Shown: positions 8,320 through 17,632, counted from the stretch's first letter. The stretch: DNA of 64,000 bases from G963704535 sp963704535 (GCA_963704535.1 OY969916.1:7936001-8000000), one strand, 5' to 3'. Notes: generated by a model from the sequence alone, not told the origin. A program made the numbers and translations.

Positions 8320-9477
8320 ATGACCGACGACCGACGACCGACCGAGGGAGGAGAAGAAGGGGAGAAAGGGAGAAAGGGTGAAGGGGCGAGGTCCCTTCAC
8401 CCCTTCACCCCTTCACCCCCTCACCCCCTCTCCCCCTCTCCCCCTCTCCCCGCCCTGGCGTCGGCGAGCGCCCCGGGCAAGCTGATCCTCTGCGGCGAGC
8501 ATGCGGTCGTCTATGGGTGCCCGGCGATCGCCGTGCCGCTTAGTGGTGTGCAGGCGCGTGTCGTCATCAGCGGCGCGCCCGCCGGGAGCGGCGTGACGAT
8601 CGAGGCCGCCGACTTGGGTCGGCGCTGGCGGCTGGCCGACAAGCCAGCCGACCCGTTCAGCCTGCTTGTCGTCGGGGTTCTGGAATATCTGTCCGTCGCC
8701 ACACCTGACGTGGTCGTGTCGATCACCTCGGAGATCCCGGTCGCCAGCGGGATGGGCAGCGGCGCCGCCGTCGCGACGGCGCTGGTGCGCGCCCTGGCGG
8801 CGCAGGCCGGCGCCGTCCTGCCGCCAGCCGAGGTCTCGGCGCTGGTCTACGAGAGCGAGCGGCGCTTCCACGGCACGCCCAGCGGCCTCGATAATACGGT
8901 CGTCGCCTATGAGCGGCCGATCTGGTTCGTTCGCCGACCGCCGACCGAGCAGAACAAAGAACAAAGAACACACAACAAAGAGGTACATAAGCAGGAGGCA
9001 TCGCAGGCTACGGGCGATATAACCATCGAGCCGCTTGCGATTGCTGCTCCATTCACGCTGCTGATTGCCGATACCGGGATTCGCAGCGCCACACATCTGC
9101 CGGTCGGCGAGGTGCGGCGGCGCCGGCAGCAGGAGCCCGCCCGCTACCAGGTCCTGTTCGACGCCGTCGCGGCGCTGGTGCTCCAGGTGCGGGCGGCGCT
9201 GGAGCGCGGGGCGCCGGAGACCCTCGGCCCGCTGCTCGACCAGAACCACGCGCTGCTCCAGCAGATCGGCGTCTCGTCGCCGGAACTGGACCGGCTGGTC
9301 GAGGCCGCGCGCGGCGCTGGCGCGCTGGGTGCCAAGCTCTCTGGCGCGGGCTGGGGCGGTGTGATGCTGGCGCTGGTCGCGCCCAAGTTGCAAGATGATG
9401 TGGCCGCCGCACTCGCCAGGGCCGGGGCCGCGCGCGTGCTGGCGACGGTTGTCGCGCCCCAGCAGCCTTCGGCGTGA
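8320..9477 (+). CDS. mvk: Mevalonate kinase
   Basis: GHMP kinase of the mevalonate isoprenoid pathway, which Chloroflexia use. Core: SAPGKLILCGEHAVVYG, the ATP loop PVASGMGSGAAVATALVRAL, the GTPSGLDNTVVAY motif and the C-terminal GAKLSGAGWGG. The first 45 residues are low complexity, encoded by GACCGAC/GGGAGAAA/CACCCCTT repeats, so the natural start may lie closer to ALASASAPGK (about 8453). A second heptamer insertion (GAACAAA units, 8951-8990) adds about 15 residues in frame between the YERPIWFV strand and the next domain. Confidence 0.88.
   Translation: MTDDRRPTEGGEEGEKGRKGEGARSLHPFTPSPPHPLSPSPPLPALASASAPGKLILCGEHAVVYGCPAIAVPLSGVQARVVISGAPAGSGVTIEAADLGRRWRLADKPADPFSLLVVGVLEYLSVATPDVVVSITSEIPVASGMGSGAAVATALVRALAAQAGAVLPPAEVSALVYESERRFHGTPSGLDNTVVAYERPIWFVRRPPTEQNKEQRTHNKEVHKQEASQATGDITIEPLAIAAPFTLLIADTGIRSATHLPVGEVRRRRQQEPARYQVLFDAVAALVLQVRAALERGAPETLGPLLDQNHALLQQIGVSSPELDRLVEAARGAGALGAKLSGAGWGGVMLALVAPKLQDDVAAALARAGAARVLATVVAPQQPSA
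8326..8455 (+). repeat. Short tandem repeat array at the mvk 5' end
   Basis: GACCGAC units, then GGGAGAAA-type units, then their approximate complement CACCCCTT/CCCCTCT repeated many times. The two halves can fold back on each other. It encodes a low-complexity N-terminus if translated. Confidence 0.7.
8951..8990 (+). repeat. GAACAAA heptamer array inside mvk
   Basis: GAACAAAGAACAAAGAAC and degenerate continuations, in frame with mevalonate kinase. The same heptamer reappears at 28761-28795. Confidence 0.7.
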
Positions 9478-9487
9478 GCCAGGGTTC

Positions 9488-9654
9488 TTTTGAAAAGGGG
9501 GAGTTTGAGGGGGCCGCCCCTCAAGAATCCTCTTTCCACCGCTGTCTGAAAAGGGGGAGTTTGAGGGGGTCTCCCCTCAAGAATCCCTTCGCAGCACTTC
9601 GGCTGGAGAAGGGGGAGTTTGAGGGGCTCTCCCCTCAAGAATCCTCTCTCCACC
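9488..9654 (+). repeat. Three tandem family A repeats
   Basis: Copies of GAAAAGGGGGAGTTTGAGG followed by CCCCTCAAGAATCC begin at 9492, 9548 and 9606, a period of 56-58 bases. Each is the half-length form ending in TCTCTCCACC. They fill the mvk-mnmA gap. Confidence 0.8.
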
Positions 9655-9699
9655 AAGGATCGTTAGATGAAACAATGCCCTTTCTGAGAGGATAGCCTA

Positions 9700-10888
9700 A
9701 TGGCAAAAGTGATGGTCGCCATGAGCGGCGGCGTAGATAGCTCGCTCGTGGCCGCGTTATTGTGCGAGGCCCGCCACGACGTCACCGGCGTGACGCTGCA
9801 CCTGTGGGAGGGTGACGACGAGCGCCTGGCCGAGAGCCTGTGCTGCTCACAGGAGATGGCCGAGAGCGCCAGGCGCGTCTGCGCCCAGCTCGGCATCCCC
9901 TACTACGTCTTCAACTACCAGCGCGAGTTCCGGCGCCATGTGATCGAGTACTTTCTCAGCGAGTACGCGCGCGGCTACACGCCCAACCCGTGCCTGGCCT
10001 GCAACCGCGATCTCAAGTTCCGCGCGCTGCTGGCCCGCGCCGAGGCGTTGGGGTTCGATTACGTCGCGACTGGGCACTACGCGCGTATCCGCCCGAGTCC
10101 GTTGTCAATGGTCAGTGGTCAGTTGCAAGACATCTCAGGCAACGGACAACGGACAACAGACAACGGACAGTACGAGTTGTTGCGGGCGGTGGACGCGGAG
10201 AAAGATCAGTCATACATGCTCGCACATGCTCCAGCAGCGCGAGTTGGCGCGGCTGATGTTCCCGATCGGCGCGTACAGCAAGCCGCAGGTGCGCGCAATG
10301 GCCGCCGAGCGCCGGCTTGCCAGCGCCGACCGGCCGGAAAGCCAGGATATCTGCTTCGTCCCCGGCGGCGATTACCGCAACCTGCTGCGCGAGGAGCGCC
10401 CCGAGAGCATGCAGCCGGGACCGATCGTCGACCAGGGCGGCCGCGAGATTGGCCGGCACGCCGGGCTGCCGTTCTACACCGTCGGGCAGCGCCGGGGCCT
10501 GGGGGTCGCCGGCGGCCGGCCGCTCTACGTGACCGAGCTTGACGTCGCGCGTAATGCGCTGGTCGTCGGCCCGCGCGAATCGCTTGAGCGCCGCGCGCTG
10601 CACGCGACGGAGGTCTGCTTTGTCGCGGGCACCTGGCCGGCGGCGCCATTCGATTGCCAGGCCCAGATCCGATCACATGCCGACCCGGTCGCGGCCCAGG
10701 TGACGCCACTGGAGCGCGGACAGATCCAGGTGGAGTTCGCCACGCCACAGCACGCCATCACACCTGGCCAGGCGGTCGTGCTCTACGATGGCGAGGTGCT
10801 CCTGGGCGGCGGGATTATTGTTATGCCAGAACAGCAAGCGATTAAGAGATTAGAGATTGGAGATTGTAAAGTAATCTCCAATCTCTAA
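9700..10888 (+). CDS. mnmA: tRNA 2-thiouridylase MnmA, with one frameshift
   Basis: Thiolates U34 of tRNA(Lys/Glu/Gln). PP-loop AMSGGVDSSLVAALL, the TPNPCLACNRDLKF catalytic Cys, DYVATGHYARI, then after the break SADRPESQDICFVPGG with the second Cys and HAGLPFYTVGQRRGLG. Removing one G at about 10222 restores DQSYMLHMLQQRELARLMF, so the break is a single-base insertion. Two oddities: a heptamer array (10105-10172) adds about 25 in-frame residues after HYARI, and the C-terminus runs into a GAGATTG array. The corrected protein is about 395 residues against about 360 for the family. Confidence 0.88.
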
Positions 10889-10914
10889 TCTCTAATCTCT
10901 AATCTCCAATCTCC
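10844..10914 (+). repeat. GAGATTG heptamer hairpin array
   Basis: TTAGAGATTGGAGATT is followed by an inverted array of AATCTCCAATCTCTA units, forming a long hairpin. The mnmA stop lies within it. Same heptamer at 31344-31384 and 44162-44229. Confidence 0.8.
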
Positions 10915-10916
10915 AC

Positions 10917-11165
10917 ATGTCACCTGCATCACTCCTGATCTTCCTGATCGCCACCGCGAGCGCGGCACTGGCCCATGTGCTGTGGGGCCGGCGCTGGCTC
11001 CAGTTGCCGCTGTTCTGGATGGCGGCCTTTGCGGGTTGTGTGATCGCCTACGCACTCGGCCTGCGCCTGCCATTGAGGCTGCCGGAGCCGGCCGGTATCC
11101 CGGTGCTGGAAGTCGTGCTGGGTGCTTGGATCATGCTGTTTGTTGCCTCACGGTTACGAGTGTGA
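10917..11165 (+). CDS. Small hypothetical membrane protein
   Basis: 82 residues, almost entirely hydrophobic, with three predicted segments (about 4-22, 30-46, 62-79) and a VLWGRRWLQ loop. It starts at ATG 10917 immediately after the heptamer hairpin. No family recognised. Probably real, given the intact frame and Chloroflexia-like codon use. Confidence 0.6.
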   Translation: MSPASLLIFLIATASAALAHVLWGRRWLQLPLFWMAAFAGCVIAYALGLRLPLRLPEPAGIPVLEVVLGAWIMLFVASRLRV

Positions 11166-11260
11166 TATAATCGCCCGCGTCATCGCTTCGGGAAGAACCA
11201 AACGCCGGATTAGCCTTTCTGGCGCGCCATGCAGCGTCGCCTCAGTAGAGGAGTATCGCC

Positions 11261-11695
11261 TTGGGTAAGTGGATCGGTATCGGCCTAGCCGTTGTCGGCA
11301 TCATCACCGTCGCCTTTATCGTCGCCGCCTACCTCTTCCCTGACTTTCGCGTCGCGACGCGCGACATCGCCATCGTGATTCTGGCGGTCTTCCAGATGAT
11401 CGGCGCGATCCTGACGATCGTGCTGCTGCTGGCGATCATCTACGCGGTGCGAACGATCAACCGGCTGGCGCGCGAGACGGTCATGCCGAAGGTCGACGCC
11501 CTTAGCGTCAAGATCGACCAGTTGCTCGACAGCACGAAAGCGATCACCGGCAATATCAAGGACACCACGACCACCGTCAGTACGACGACGGTCTATGTTG
11601 CCGAGCAGGTGGTCTCGCCTGTGATTCGGGTCTCCAGCCTGTTGGCCGGGGTGCGCGCCGCCGCGACGTTTCTGGCCCGGCGTGGGGAGAAGTAG
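11261..11695 (+). CDS. Hypothetical two-TM protein with coiled C-terminus
   Basis: 144 residues from a TTG start (GAGGAG eight bases upstream). TM segments at about 5-27 and 37-64 are followed by a helical stretch with spaced Leu/Ile and Thr-rich turns (DTTTTVSTTTVY), loosely like DUF948-type membrane-anchored proteins. A candidate -10 (GATATAATCG) lies near 11164. No function known. Confidence 0.65.
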   Translation: MGKWIGIGLAVVGIITVAFIVAAYLFPDFRVATRDIAIVILAVFQMIGAILTIVLLLAIIYAVRTINRLARETVMPKVDALSVKIDQLLDSTKAITGNIKDTTTTVSTTTVYVAEQVVSPVIRVSSLLAGVRAAATFLARRGEK

Positions 11696-11877
11696 GAACT
11701 CCCCTTTTCAAACAATCTCTCGGTTGGAGCCAGTACTACATCCCCCATTGACCCCCCCAGTAGGTGGTACCTGTTCCCTATTGTCGTAGACGATTCTCCG
11801 TGGTATCATACAGGCGGGCTTACTCAGCCGCCGTGGATGCCTTATCTCTCACGGATGAGGCGAGGCAGGAAGACCAG

Positions 11878-12936
11878 ATGAGTGTCAAGCGTTTCCCATA
11901 CGGCGGCCAGGCAGTTCTTGAGGGTGTGATGATGCGCGGTCTCCACCAGGCGACTGTGGCAGTGCGCACGCCAGGTGGCGAGATCGTGTTCAAACACGAG
12001 CCGCTGAACGTCAAGCGCCGGCATACCTGGGAAAATCTGCCGTTCCTTCGCGGCGTCCTGATGCTTTGGGATGCGTTGTACCTCGGCACTCGCGCGCTGA
12101 ACTTTTCGGCCGCCGTGGCGATCGCCGAGGAGGAAGAGCAGGCCGCCAGCCAAGGGGCCGAGGAGTCTCACCAGGAAACAGCCGGCGTGATCGAGACGAA
12201 TGGCCAGGAAGCGTCGCCTGCCGCGAATGATGCGGCGGGGAAGCAGCCTTCCGATGCGGTCATGTATGCGACCGTCGCCGTTTCCCTGCTGTTTGGCATC
12301 GGGTTGTTCTTTGTGCTCCCGACGTTCTTGGGCAGCCTGGCCGAGCGGTTCGGCGCATCGCCACTGCTCCGCGAGGTCATCAAGAGCCTGATCCAGATGG
12401 TCTTGTTTATCGGCTATATCGTGCTGATCGGCCGTCTGCCCGATATCAAGCGGGTGTTCGGCTATCACGGCGCCGAGCACAAGGCGATCAACGCCTATGA
12501 AGCCGGCGCGCCTCTGACCGTCGACTCAGTGCGTACGTTTACGCTGATCCACCCACGCTGTGGCACCAGCTTTCTGCTGGTCGTCTTGCTGATTAGCTTC
12601 GTAGTGTTCTTGTTCGTCCGGGATCTGCCGCTGTGGGCACGCCTGTTGAGCCACATCCCGCTCATCCCGCTGGTCGCCGCAATCGCTTATGAGCTGCTGC
12701 GCCTCTCGGCGGCGAACTACCATCGGGCCTGGGTGCGGGCCGTGGTCGGGCCATCGCTGGCGCTCCAGCGGCTGACCACGCGCGAGCCGGACGATACGAT
12801 GATCGCCACAGCGATCGCCGCGCTGCTGCCGGTTCTGGCCGCCGATGGCGTCGCCCTGCAAGCGTATGATGAGACACTGGCCAGTGGCGTCTCGCCCACA
12901 CCGGCATTCGCAGGGGCCGAGCGTTTGCTCACCTGA
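11878..12936 (+). CDS. DUF1385 (YqhQ-like) membrane protein
   Basis: 352 residues from ATG 11878 (CAGGAAG upstream). DUF1385 hallmarks are YGGQAVLEGVMMRG at the start, FGYHGAEHKAINAYE in the middle and HPRCGTSFLLVVLLISF. Four or five membrane segments. An acidic insertion at about residues 82-125 (EEEEQAASQ...) is less conserved. The biochemical role of the family is unsettled. The gap before it (11696-11877) holds only a small family A remnant at 11699-11725. Confidence 0.85.
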   Translation: MSVKRFPYGGQAVLEGVMMRGLHQATVAVRTPGGEIVFKHEPLNVKRRHTWENLPFLRGVLMLWDALYLGTRALNFSAAVAIAEEEEQAASQGAEESHQETAGVIETNGQEASPAANDAAGKQPSDAVMYATVAVSLLFGIGLFFVLPTFLGSLAERFGASPLLREVIKSLIQMVLFIGYIVLIGRLPDIKRVFGYHGAEHKAINAYEAGAPLTVDSVRTFTLIHPRCGTSFLLVVLLISFVVFLFVRDLPLWARLLSHIPLIPLVAAIAYELLRLSAANYHRAWVRAVVGPSLALQRLTTREPDDTMIATAIAALLPVLAADGVALQAYDETLASGVSPTPAFAGAERLLT

Positions 12937-13032
12937 AAGACTGTCTAAGAAGGGGAGTTTGAGGGTCTGCCCCTCAAGATCCCCTATTCACCACCGATTC
13001 TGAGCGACACGGGCCATTTTAGACAGTTTCTG
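12937..13032 (+). repeat. Family A repeat (full-length copy)
   Basis: GACTGTCTAAGAAGGGGAG at the left and TTTTAGACAGTTTCTGA at the right are inverted repeats around GAGGGTCTGCCCCTC. It begins one base after the DUF1385 stop codon. Confidence 0.75.
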
Positions 13033-13101
13033 AATGTCGCCGGCAGTGATAACAAGGTAAATGCTTCGATAACCACTCACACTGGTGAGCGGAGGGATAC
13101 G

Positions 13102-13923
13102 ATGGCGCTGGTCGGTAATATTCGTGACTTCGGTCTGTCGGATTTTCTTTACCTGGTCGATCGTGGCTACAAGACCGGGTGCCTCCATTTGAATCGCCCT
13201 GACGATTCGGCATCGCTGTATTTCGATAAGGGCAAGCTGATCACGGCGGAGCGCCGGGAGGACAGCCAGCCGGTGGCCGAGCTGCTGGTACGCAAGGGTA
13301 AGCTGACGTCGCAGCAGGCGCAGCACGCGCTACAGGTACACCAATCCAACGGCGGCGCGAGCCTCTCGCAGGTGCTGGTGCAACTGGAGTATATCTCGCG
13401 CGAGGATTTGCAGCGGATTCTTCAGCAGCATATCGAGGAGTCGGTGTATGGGTTGTTTGGCTGGGCCGAAGGCGAGTTTCGCTTCGAGCAGGGCCAGCGG
13501 CCGGATCTGGTGGCGCCGATCATGCCGATGCCGCTGCCGGTCGAGCACCTGATCATGGAAGGCGTGCGGCGGATCGACGAGTGGGGCCGAATCAGGGACC
13601 GCATCCCCAGCACCGATATGGTGGTCAAGTTCGTCGAGCAGCCGGGCGAGAAGGCCAAGGGCGTCAACTTGGCGCCCGAGGAGTGGCGGGTCTTCGCGCG
13701 GATCAACGGCAAGGATACGCTGGCCGAGATCTCGCAGAAGACCAATCTCAGCGAGTTCGATGTCTGCCGGATCGTCTATGGGTTCCTGACGGCGGGGCTG
13801 GTGGAAGTGATGAAGAAACCCAAGCCGATGCCGGTAATGTCAACTGGGCGGCCGATGGCGGAGCCGCCGAAGGTCAAGAAGAGTTTGGTCTCCCGCATCA
13901 TCAATCGGATTCGCGGGATGTGA
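13102..13923 (+). CDS. DUF4388 (PATAN-type) signalling protein
   Basis: 273 residues. The N-terminal DUF4388 domain (MALVGNIRDFGLSDFLYLV...TGCLHLNRPDDSASLYFDKGKLITA) is followed by LLVRKGKLTSQQAQHAL and LLQ-type helices, a second repeat-like region at 155-235 with a winged-helix flavour (ISQKTNLSEFDVCRIVYGFLTAGLVE), and a basic tail. DUF4388 proteins often accompany Ras-like GTPases and response regulators. It starts at ATG 13102 after GGAGGG. The GTPase gene follows 67 bases later with its own GGAGGG, so co-transcription is likely. Confidence 0.85.
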   Translation: MALVGNIRDFGLSDFLYLVDRGYKTGCLHLNRPDDSASLYFDKGKLITAERREDSQPVAELLVRKGKLTSQQAQHALQVHQSNGGASLSQVLVQLEYISREDLQRILQQHIEESVYGLFGWAEGEFRFEQGQRPDLVAPIMPMPLPVEHLIMEGVRRIDEWGRIRDRIPSTDMVVKFVEQPGEKAKGVNLAPEEWRVFARINGKDTLAEISQKTNLSEFDVCRIVYGFLTAGLVEVMKKPKPMPVMSTGRPMAEPPKVKKSLVSRIINRIRGM

Positions 13924-13990
13924 TTTTGTGGTTCGGCCTTCAGGCCAGTCAACGGTCAGATAAGGCACTACACCGCAGCGGAGGGCCGGT

Positions 13991-14521
13991 GTGCAGACGG
14001 TAAAAATGGTCATCAGCGGAGCCGTGAACGCGGGTAAGACCGAGTTCATCAAGGCAATCAGCGAGATCGAGGTGGTTTCTACCGAACGGCGGGCCACCGA
14101 TGATACCAAGCTGATTAAGAAGGAGACGACGGTGGCGATGGACTTCGGTCGTATCGCCGTCGCCGACGACCTGGTGTTGCACTTGTTCGGCACACCAGGG
14201 CAGAAGCGCTTCGATTTCATGTGGGAGATCCTCTCGGAGGGTATGCTGGGCCTGGTCATCCTGGTGGATAGCACGCGCCCAGAGACATTCCGTGAGACCA
14301 ACCGCATTATCGACTTCTTTGTCTCCTATCGGGATACGCCCTATGTCGTCGCTGCGAACAAACAGGATAAACCGAACGCCTGGTCGCCCGATGAGCTCCG
14401 CCTGGCGTTGAGGCTACCGCCACACGTCAAGGTCCTTCCCTGCGTTGCATCCGAGCGCGACAGCGTGAAAAATGTCTTGCTTGAGTTGCTGTATGTGATC
14501 CTGCAGCAGAGCGACGAGTAG
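13991..14521 (+). CDS. Small Ras-like GTPase (COG2229 / MglA-related)
   Basis: 176 residues from GTG 13991. G1 is SGAVNAGKTEF; the G3 region reads LFGTPGQKRF, with the usual Asp of DxxG replaced as in COG2229; G4 is ANKQDKP. Such proteins are bacterial polarity or signalling switches. The DUF4388 neighbour is the obvious candidate partner and no Roadblock/MglB GAP is adjacent. A 22-bp perfect hairpin follows the gene. Confidence 0.87.
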   Translation: MQTVKMVISGAVNAGKTEFIKAISEIEVVSTERRATDDTKLIKKETTVAMDFGRIAVADDLVLHLFGTPGQKRFDFMWEILSEGMLGLVILVDSTRPETFRETNRIIDFFVSYRDTPYVVAANKQDKPNAWSPDELRLALRLPPHVKVLPCVASERDSVKNVLLELLYVILQQSDE

Positions 14522-14616
14522 TACGACTCCCTGCGATTGTCTTTGGGGAGGTGTGGGTTGTGTGTCCACACCTCCTTTTATCGTGCCCAGCCTCCATTTT
14601 CCAGCAGATAGTGCCT

Positions 14617-14662
14617 TTGGGGCGGTTTGGAGCGAGCCTTGGCTCGCTCCAAACCGCCCCAA
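14617..14662. terminator. 22-bp perfect inverted repeat after the GTPase gene
   Basis: Arms 14617-14638 and 14641-14662 pair perfectly around a 2-base centre (GGCTCGCTCC arm end visible). It lies between the converging GTPase and histidine kinase genes and could stop transcription both ways, though there is no clear T-run. Confidence 0.55.
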
Positions 14663-14670
14663 TCATTAGA

Positions 14671-14715
14671 GGCTGTCTGAAAAGGAGGAGTTTGAGGGAC
14701 AGCCCCTCAAGAAAA
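14671..14715 (+). repeat. Family A repeat (half copy)
   Basis: GGCTGTCTGAAAAGGAGGAG, then TTTGAGGGACAGCCCCTCAA. It lies just 3' of the histidine kinase stop codon. Confidence 0.7.
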
Positions 14716-14724
14716 TCTCTTGAT

Positions 14725-16602
14725 TTATGGCTGAACTATTGGCAGGGTGAGGCGGAAGATCGTCCCATGGCCGACGACACTGTGGACGCCGATCGTGCCG
14801 CCGTGGGCTTCGACGGCCAGGCGGCAGAAGGTAAGTCCCAGGCCAGTGCTCACCTGGCGCGAGTGGAGCTGGCCATTGAGCTTGCTGAACTTATCGAAGA
14901 TGTGCTCAAGATGCTCCGGGGCAATGCCGGGGCCATTATCTTCGATCTCGATCGCGACCTGCTCGGCGGCGCTATGCGGCGCTACCCGGCGGGCGCGCAG
15001 CACGATCGTGGTGCCGGATGATGTGTGCTTGATGGCGTTGGAGACCAGGTTGAGCATGACCCGCCGCAGGAGGCGCAGATCGGCCTGTAGCAGCGGCAGA
15101 TCGTCCGGCGCTTCGATCCGCAGCGTTTTGCCATCCTGGATGAGCCAGGCGCGCATCTCGCCGGCGCACTCCTCAAGCAGATGGCGCGGGTAGAACATGC
15201 TGCGCTCCAGCTCAAGCCGTCCCTCTTCGATCCGCCCGCTGTCGAGCAGGTCGCTGATCAGGCCGGAGAGATTTTTGCCGCTGCGTAGCGCGCTCTCAAC
15301 CAGCATCATCTGGTCATCGGAGAGGCTATCCAGGCGCAGCAGTTCAAGGAAGCCGACCAGTGCGGTCAGCGGATTCTTCAGATCGTGGACGACCATCTGC
15401 ATGAGCTGGTTTTTATCCTGCTCGACCTGGCGCAGCGCGGCGTTGAGCCGCTCAAGCTCCTGGCGCTGCTGGCGCTCCTGGGCGATCGATGCGGCCGCAC
15501 GCTCCAGCACCTGCACCTGATGCTCGGCCATGCCGAGGCGCCCTTGCAGCACTTGGCGGAGCGCCGGAGTCGGTCGTTCGCCACGCGAAAGCGTTTCCAC
15601 CAGCGCATCCAATGCGCTGCCGTAGTTGGCCTGGAGACGGGCGCGGGTGCCGGCGAGAAACAGGCTTTCCAGCAGCGGTTGACCGGCCCGCCTGTGGCGG
15701 TAGGCGTCAAGTGCGGTATAGCTGATCATGCAAAAGCCACCCAACTCCAGGAGGTGGATGAACCAGAATGCGGTGGTATAGAGCTGTGTAAAGAGCTGCT
15801 GGGTGATGATTGCCTCGGCAAAAAAGGTCATGCCGCAGATGACTGCGAGCCCAGCCTGTGAGGGCGACCGGCGATAGAGGTGGTAGTGCCGCAGGAGTGC
15901 GAACGCATAACACGCAAGCCCAATCCCACTCAGGAGCAGGTTGGCCCATGCGGGGGGGATAGTAGGGATCAGCGTGGTCAATATCGTTATCTGTGTTGAG
16001 GAGTGGGTGTGCTGGCTGGCTGCGTCACCTGCTGAGGCAACGGTGGGCGTTACAGGGAGCAGGATAAGAAAGATCCCGCTGTAGGCCAGCCAGAAGATCA
16101 GGTAGATCAGCAGCCACATACGGGCGTGGCGCATGAACCAATGGTTGAATGCGAGGGGAAGGTCCAGCCCGCTTAGGGCGAAGAAGATACTGCCGCATAT
16201 CAAGGATAGGCCTGCGGACCAGGCGGTGGCGGCGACGCGCCCGACCATCAGGGTATTCGGGGTTGCGATGGCGTGGATGAGCAGAACGCTGGCGGTGCCC
16301 AGGACACCCATGCCGATCAGGAAGGCCCGGCCATCCTCCAGGCGGGTGGCGACGTACAACACAAGCAGCGCCAGCGCGAGTCCGAAGAGCGCCGCGCCGC
16401 CGGCGCTCAGGACGTGGGTCAGCGCGTCCTCCATGAGCGGGCGATCGAGCGAGGGAACGAGCGCTAGGAGCAGCCAGACGATCGGCGCGATCCCAGCCAG
16501 CGCCATCCAACGATATCGGCGTGAAGCGTCGACGGCTTCGGTGATTGGCAGCGCCACCGATTGATTGAGCGGGTCTGGGGTTGTGCCGATCTGCGTCTGC
16601 AT
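14725..16602 (-). CDS. Membrane sensor histidine kinase
   Basis: 625 residues. Residues of about 30-300 hold around eight hydrophobic segments with no recognisable extracytoplasmic sensor. A coiled linker follows (about 340-400), then HisKA with phospho-acceptor His406 in VVHDLKNPLTALVGFLELL, and a HATPase_c domain with N-box LRRVMLNLVSNAIKH, G1 EIEDNGPGIAP and STGLGLTFCRLAVEAHGG. No cognate response regulator is adjacent, so it is an orphan kinase. Divergent from mutY with a 70-base shared promoter gap. Confidence 0.92.
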   Translation of the reverse strand: MQTQIGTTPDPLNQSVALPITEAVDASRRYRWMALAGIAPIVWLLLALVPSLDRPLMEDALTHVLSAGGAALFGLALALLVLYVATRLEDGRAFLIGMGVLGTASVLLIHAIATPNTLMVGRVAATAWSAGLSLICGSIFFALSGLDLPLAFNHWFMRHARMWLLIYLIFWLAYSGIFLILLPVTPTVASAGDAASQHTHSSTQITILTTLIPTIPPAWANLLLSGIGLACYAFALLRHYHLYRRSPSQAGLAVICGMTFFAEAIITQQLFTQLYTTAFWFIHLLELGGFCMISYTALDAYRHRRAGQPLLESLFLAGTRARLQANYGSALDALVETLSRGERPTPALRQVLQGRLGMAEHQVQVLERAAASIAQERQQRQELERLNAALRQVEQDKNQLMQMVVHDLKNPLTALVGFLELLRLDSLSDDQMMLVESALRSGKNLSGLISDLLDSGRIEEGRLELERSMFYPRHLLEECAGEMRAWLIQDGKTLRIEAPDDLPLLQADLRLLRRVMLNLVSNAIKHTSSGTTIVLRARRVAPHSAAEQVAIEIEDNGPGIAPEHLEHIFDKFSKLNGQLHSRQVSTGLGLTFCRLAVEAHGGTIGVHSVVGHGTIFRLTLPIVQP

Positions 16603-16656
16603 AGATTCGTTTCAGAAGGTAAAGATTGTATGGTGAGTCGAGTGGGAGACACCCCT

Positions 16657-16665
16657 TGGTATAAT
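16657..16665 (+). promoter_or_regulatory. Extended -10 immediately upstream of mutY
   Basis: TGGTATAAT ends 7 bases before the mutY ATG at 16673. Transcription would begin at or next to the start codon, implying a leaderless mRNA. Confidence 0.5.
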
Positions 16666-16672
16666 ATACGTT

Positions 16673-17632
16673 ATGGATGGCTTGAAACATTCGCTTCGTG
16701 ATCGAGACGTGATCAACTTTGTCGATATCCATAGCTCGCTGCTTGGCTGGTTTGCACAGCACGCTCGCGACCTTCCCTGGCGCCGTACGCGCGATCCGTA
16801 CCGGGTGCTGGTTTCGGAAGTGATGCTCCAGCAGACGCAAGTAGACCGGGTGGTGCCCAAGTACCAGGCGTTCCTGGCGCAGTTTCCGACGCTGGAGGCG
16901 CTGGCGCAGGCGCCGACCGCCGAGGTGATTCGGGCGTGGGCCGGCCTGGGCTATAACCGCCGGGCGGTGAATATGCAGCGCGCGGCGCGGGCGGTGCTGG
17001 AGGAGCACGGTGGCCAGTTCCCGCGCGAGATGGCGGCGCTACGCCAGCTTCCGGGGATCGGCCCTTACACGGCCGGGGCGGTCGCCTGCTTCGCGTTCGA
17101 GCAGGATGTCGCGTTCATGGACACGAACATCCGGCGGGTCGTGCAGCGGCTCTTTTACGGCCCCGAGTTGGCAGGCGAGGCGCAACTGCTGGCGACGGCG
17201 CAGGTAGCCGTCCCGACCGGTCAGGGCTGGGCCTGGAATCAGGCGGTGATGGAGCTTGGCGCGCTGATCTGCACTGCTGCGGCGCCGGCCTGCTGGCGCT
17301 GCCCCCTGCGCGCGCACTGCCGCGACTACGCCGCGCGCCGTGCCGCCGATGAACAGGCGTTTGATGTCGCGCCGGAGCCACGCCGGCAGCGCCGCGTCGC
17401 CGAGCGGCGCGAGGGGTCCTTCGCCGGGTCGAGCCGCTTCTACCGCGGGCGGATCATTGATGCGTTGCGGGGGCTGGCGCCGGGCGAGGCGATGCCGCTT
17501 TCCGAGCTGGGGCTGCGGCTGAAAGAGGATTATGGCAACCTCGATCGACCCTGGCTGCGGGCGCTGGTCGAGGGCCTGGCGCGCGATGGGCTGCTGCTGC
17601 TGGAGGGCGAGACGGCGCGGCTGCCCGATTGA
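16673..17632 (+). CDS. mutY: A/G-specific adenine glycosylase MutY
   Basis: 319 residues. Removes adenine opposite 8-oxoguanine. Catalytic Glu in SEVMLQQTQVDRV, helix-hairpin-helix LPGIGPYTAGAVACFAF with the catalytic Asp in VAFMDTNIRRV, and the [4Fe-4S] ligands C-x6-C-x2-C-x5-C (CTAAAPACWRCPLRAHC). The C-terminal NUDIX-like 8-oxoG-recognition domain seems replaced by a short winged-helix-like tail (YRGRIIDALRGL...LVEGLARDGLL), as in many Chloroflexi and actinobacterial homologues. Confidence 0.93.
   Translation: MDGLKHSLRDRDVINFVDIHSSLLGWFAQHARDLPWRRTRDPYRVLVSEVMLQQTQVDRVVPKYQAFLAQFPTLEALAQAPTAEVIRAWAGLGYNRRAVNMQRAARAVLEEHGGQFPREMAALRQLPGIGPYTAGAVACFAFEQDVAFMDTNIRRVVQRLFYGPELAGEAQLLATAQVAVPTGQGWAWNQAVMELGALICTAAAPACWRCPLRAHCRDYAARRAADEQAFDVAPEPRRQRRVAERREGSFAGSSRFYRGRIIDALRGLAPGEAMPLSELGLRLKEDYGNLDRPWLRALVEGLARDGLLLLEGETARLPD

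Noticed and set aside
10844..10914. Heptamer array as CRISPR or direct-repeat origin of replication
   Set aside because: Unit is 7 bases, arms are inverted, and the same kind of array recurs at many unrelated loci; no DnaA boxes or dnaA nearby.
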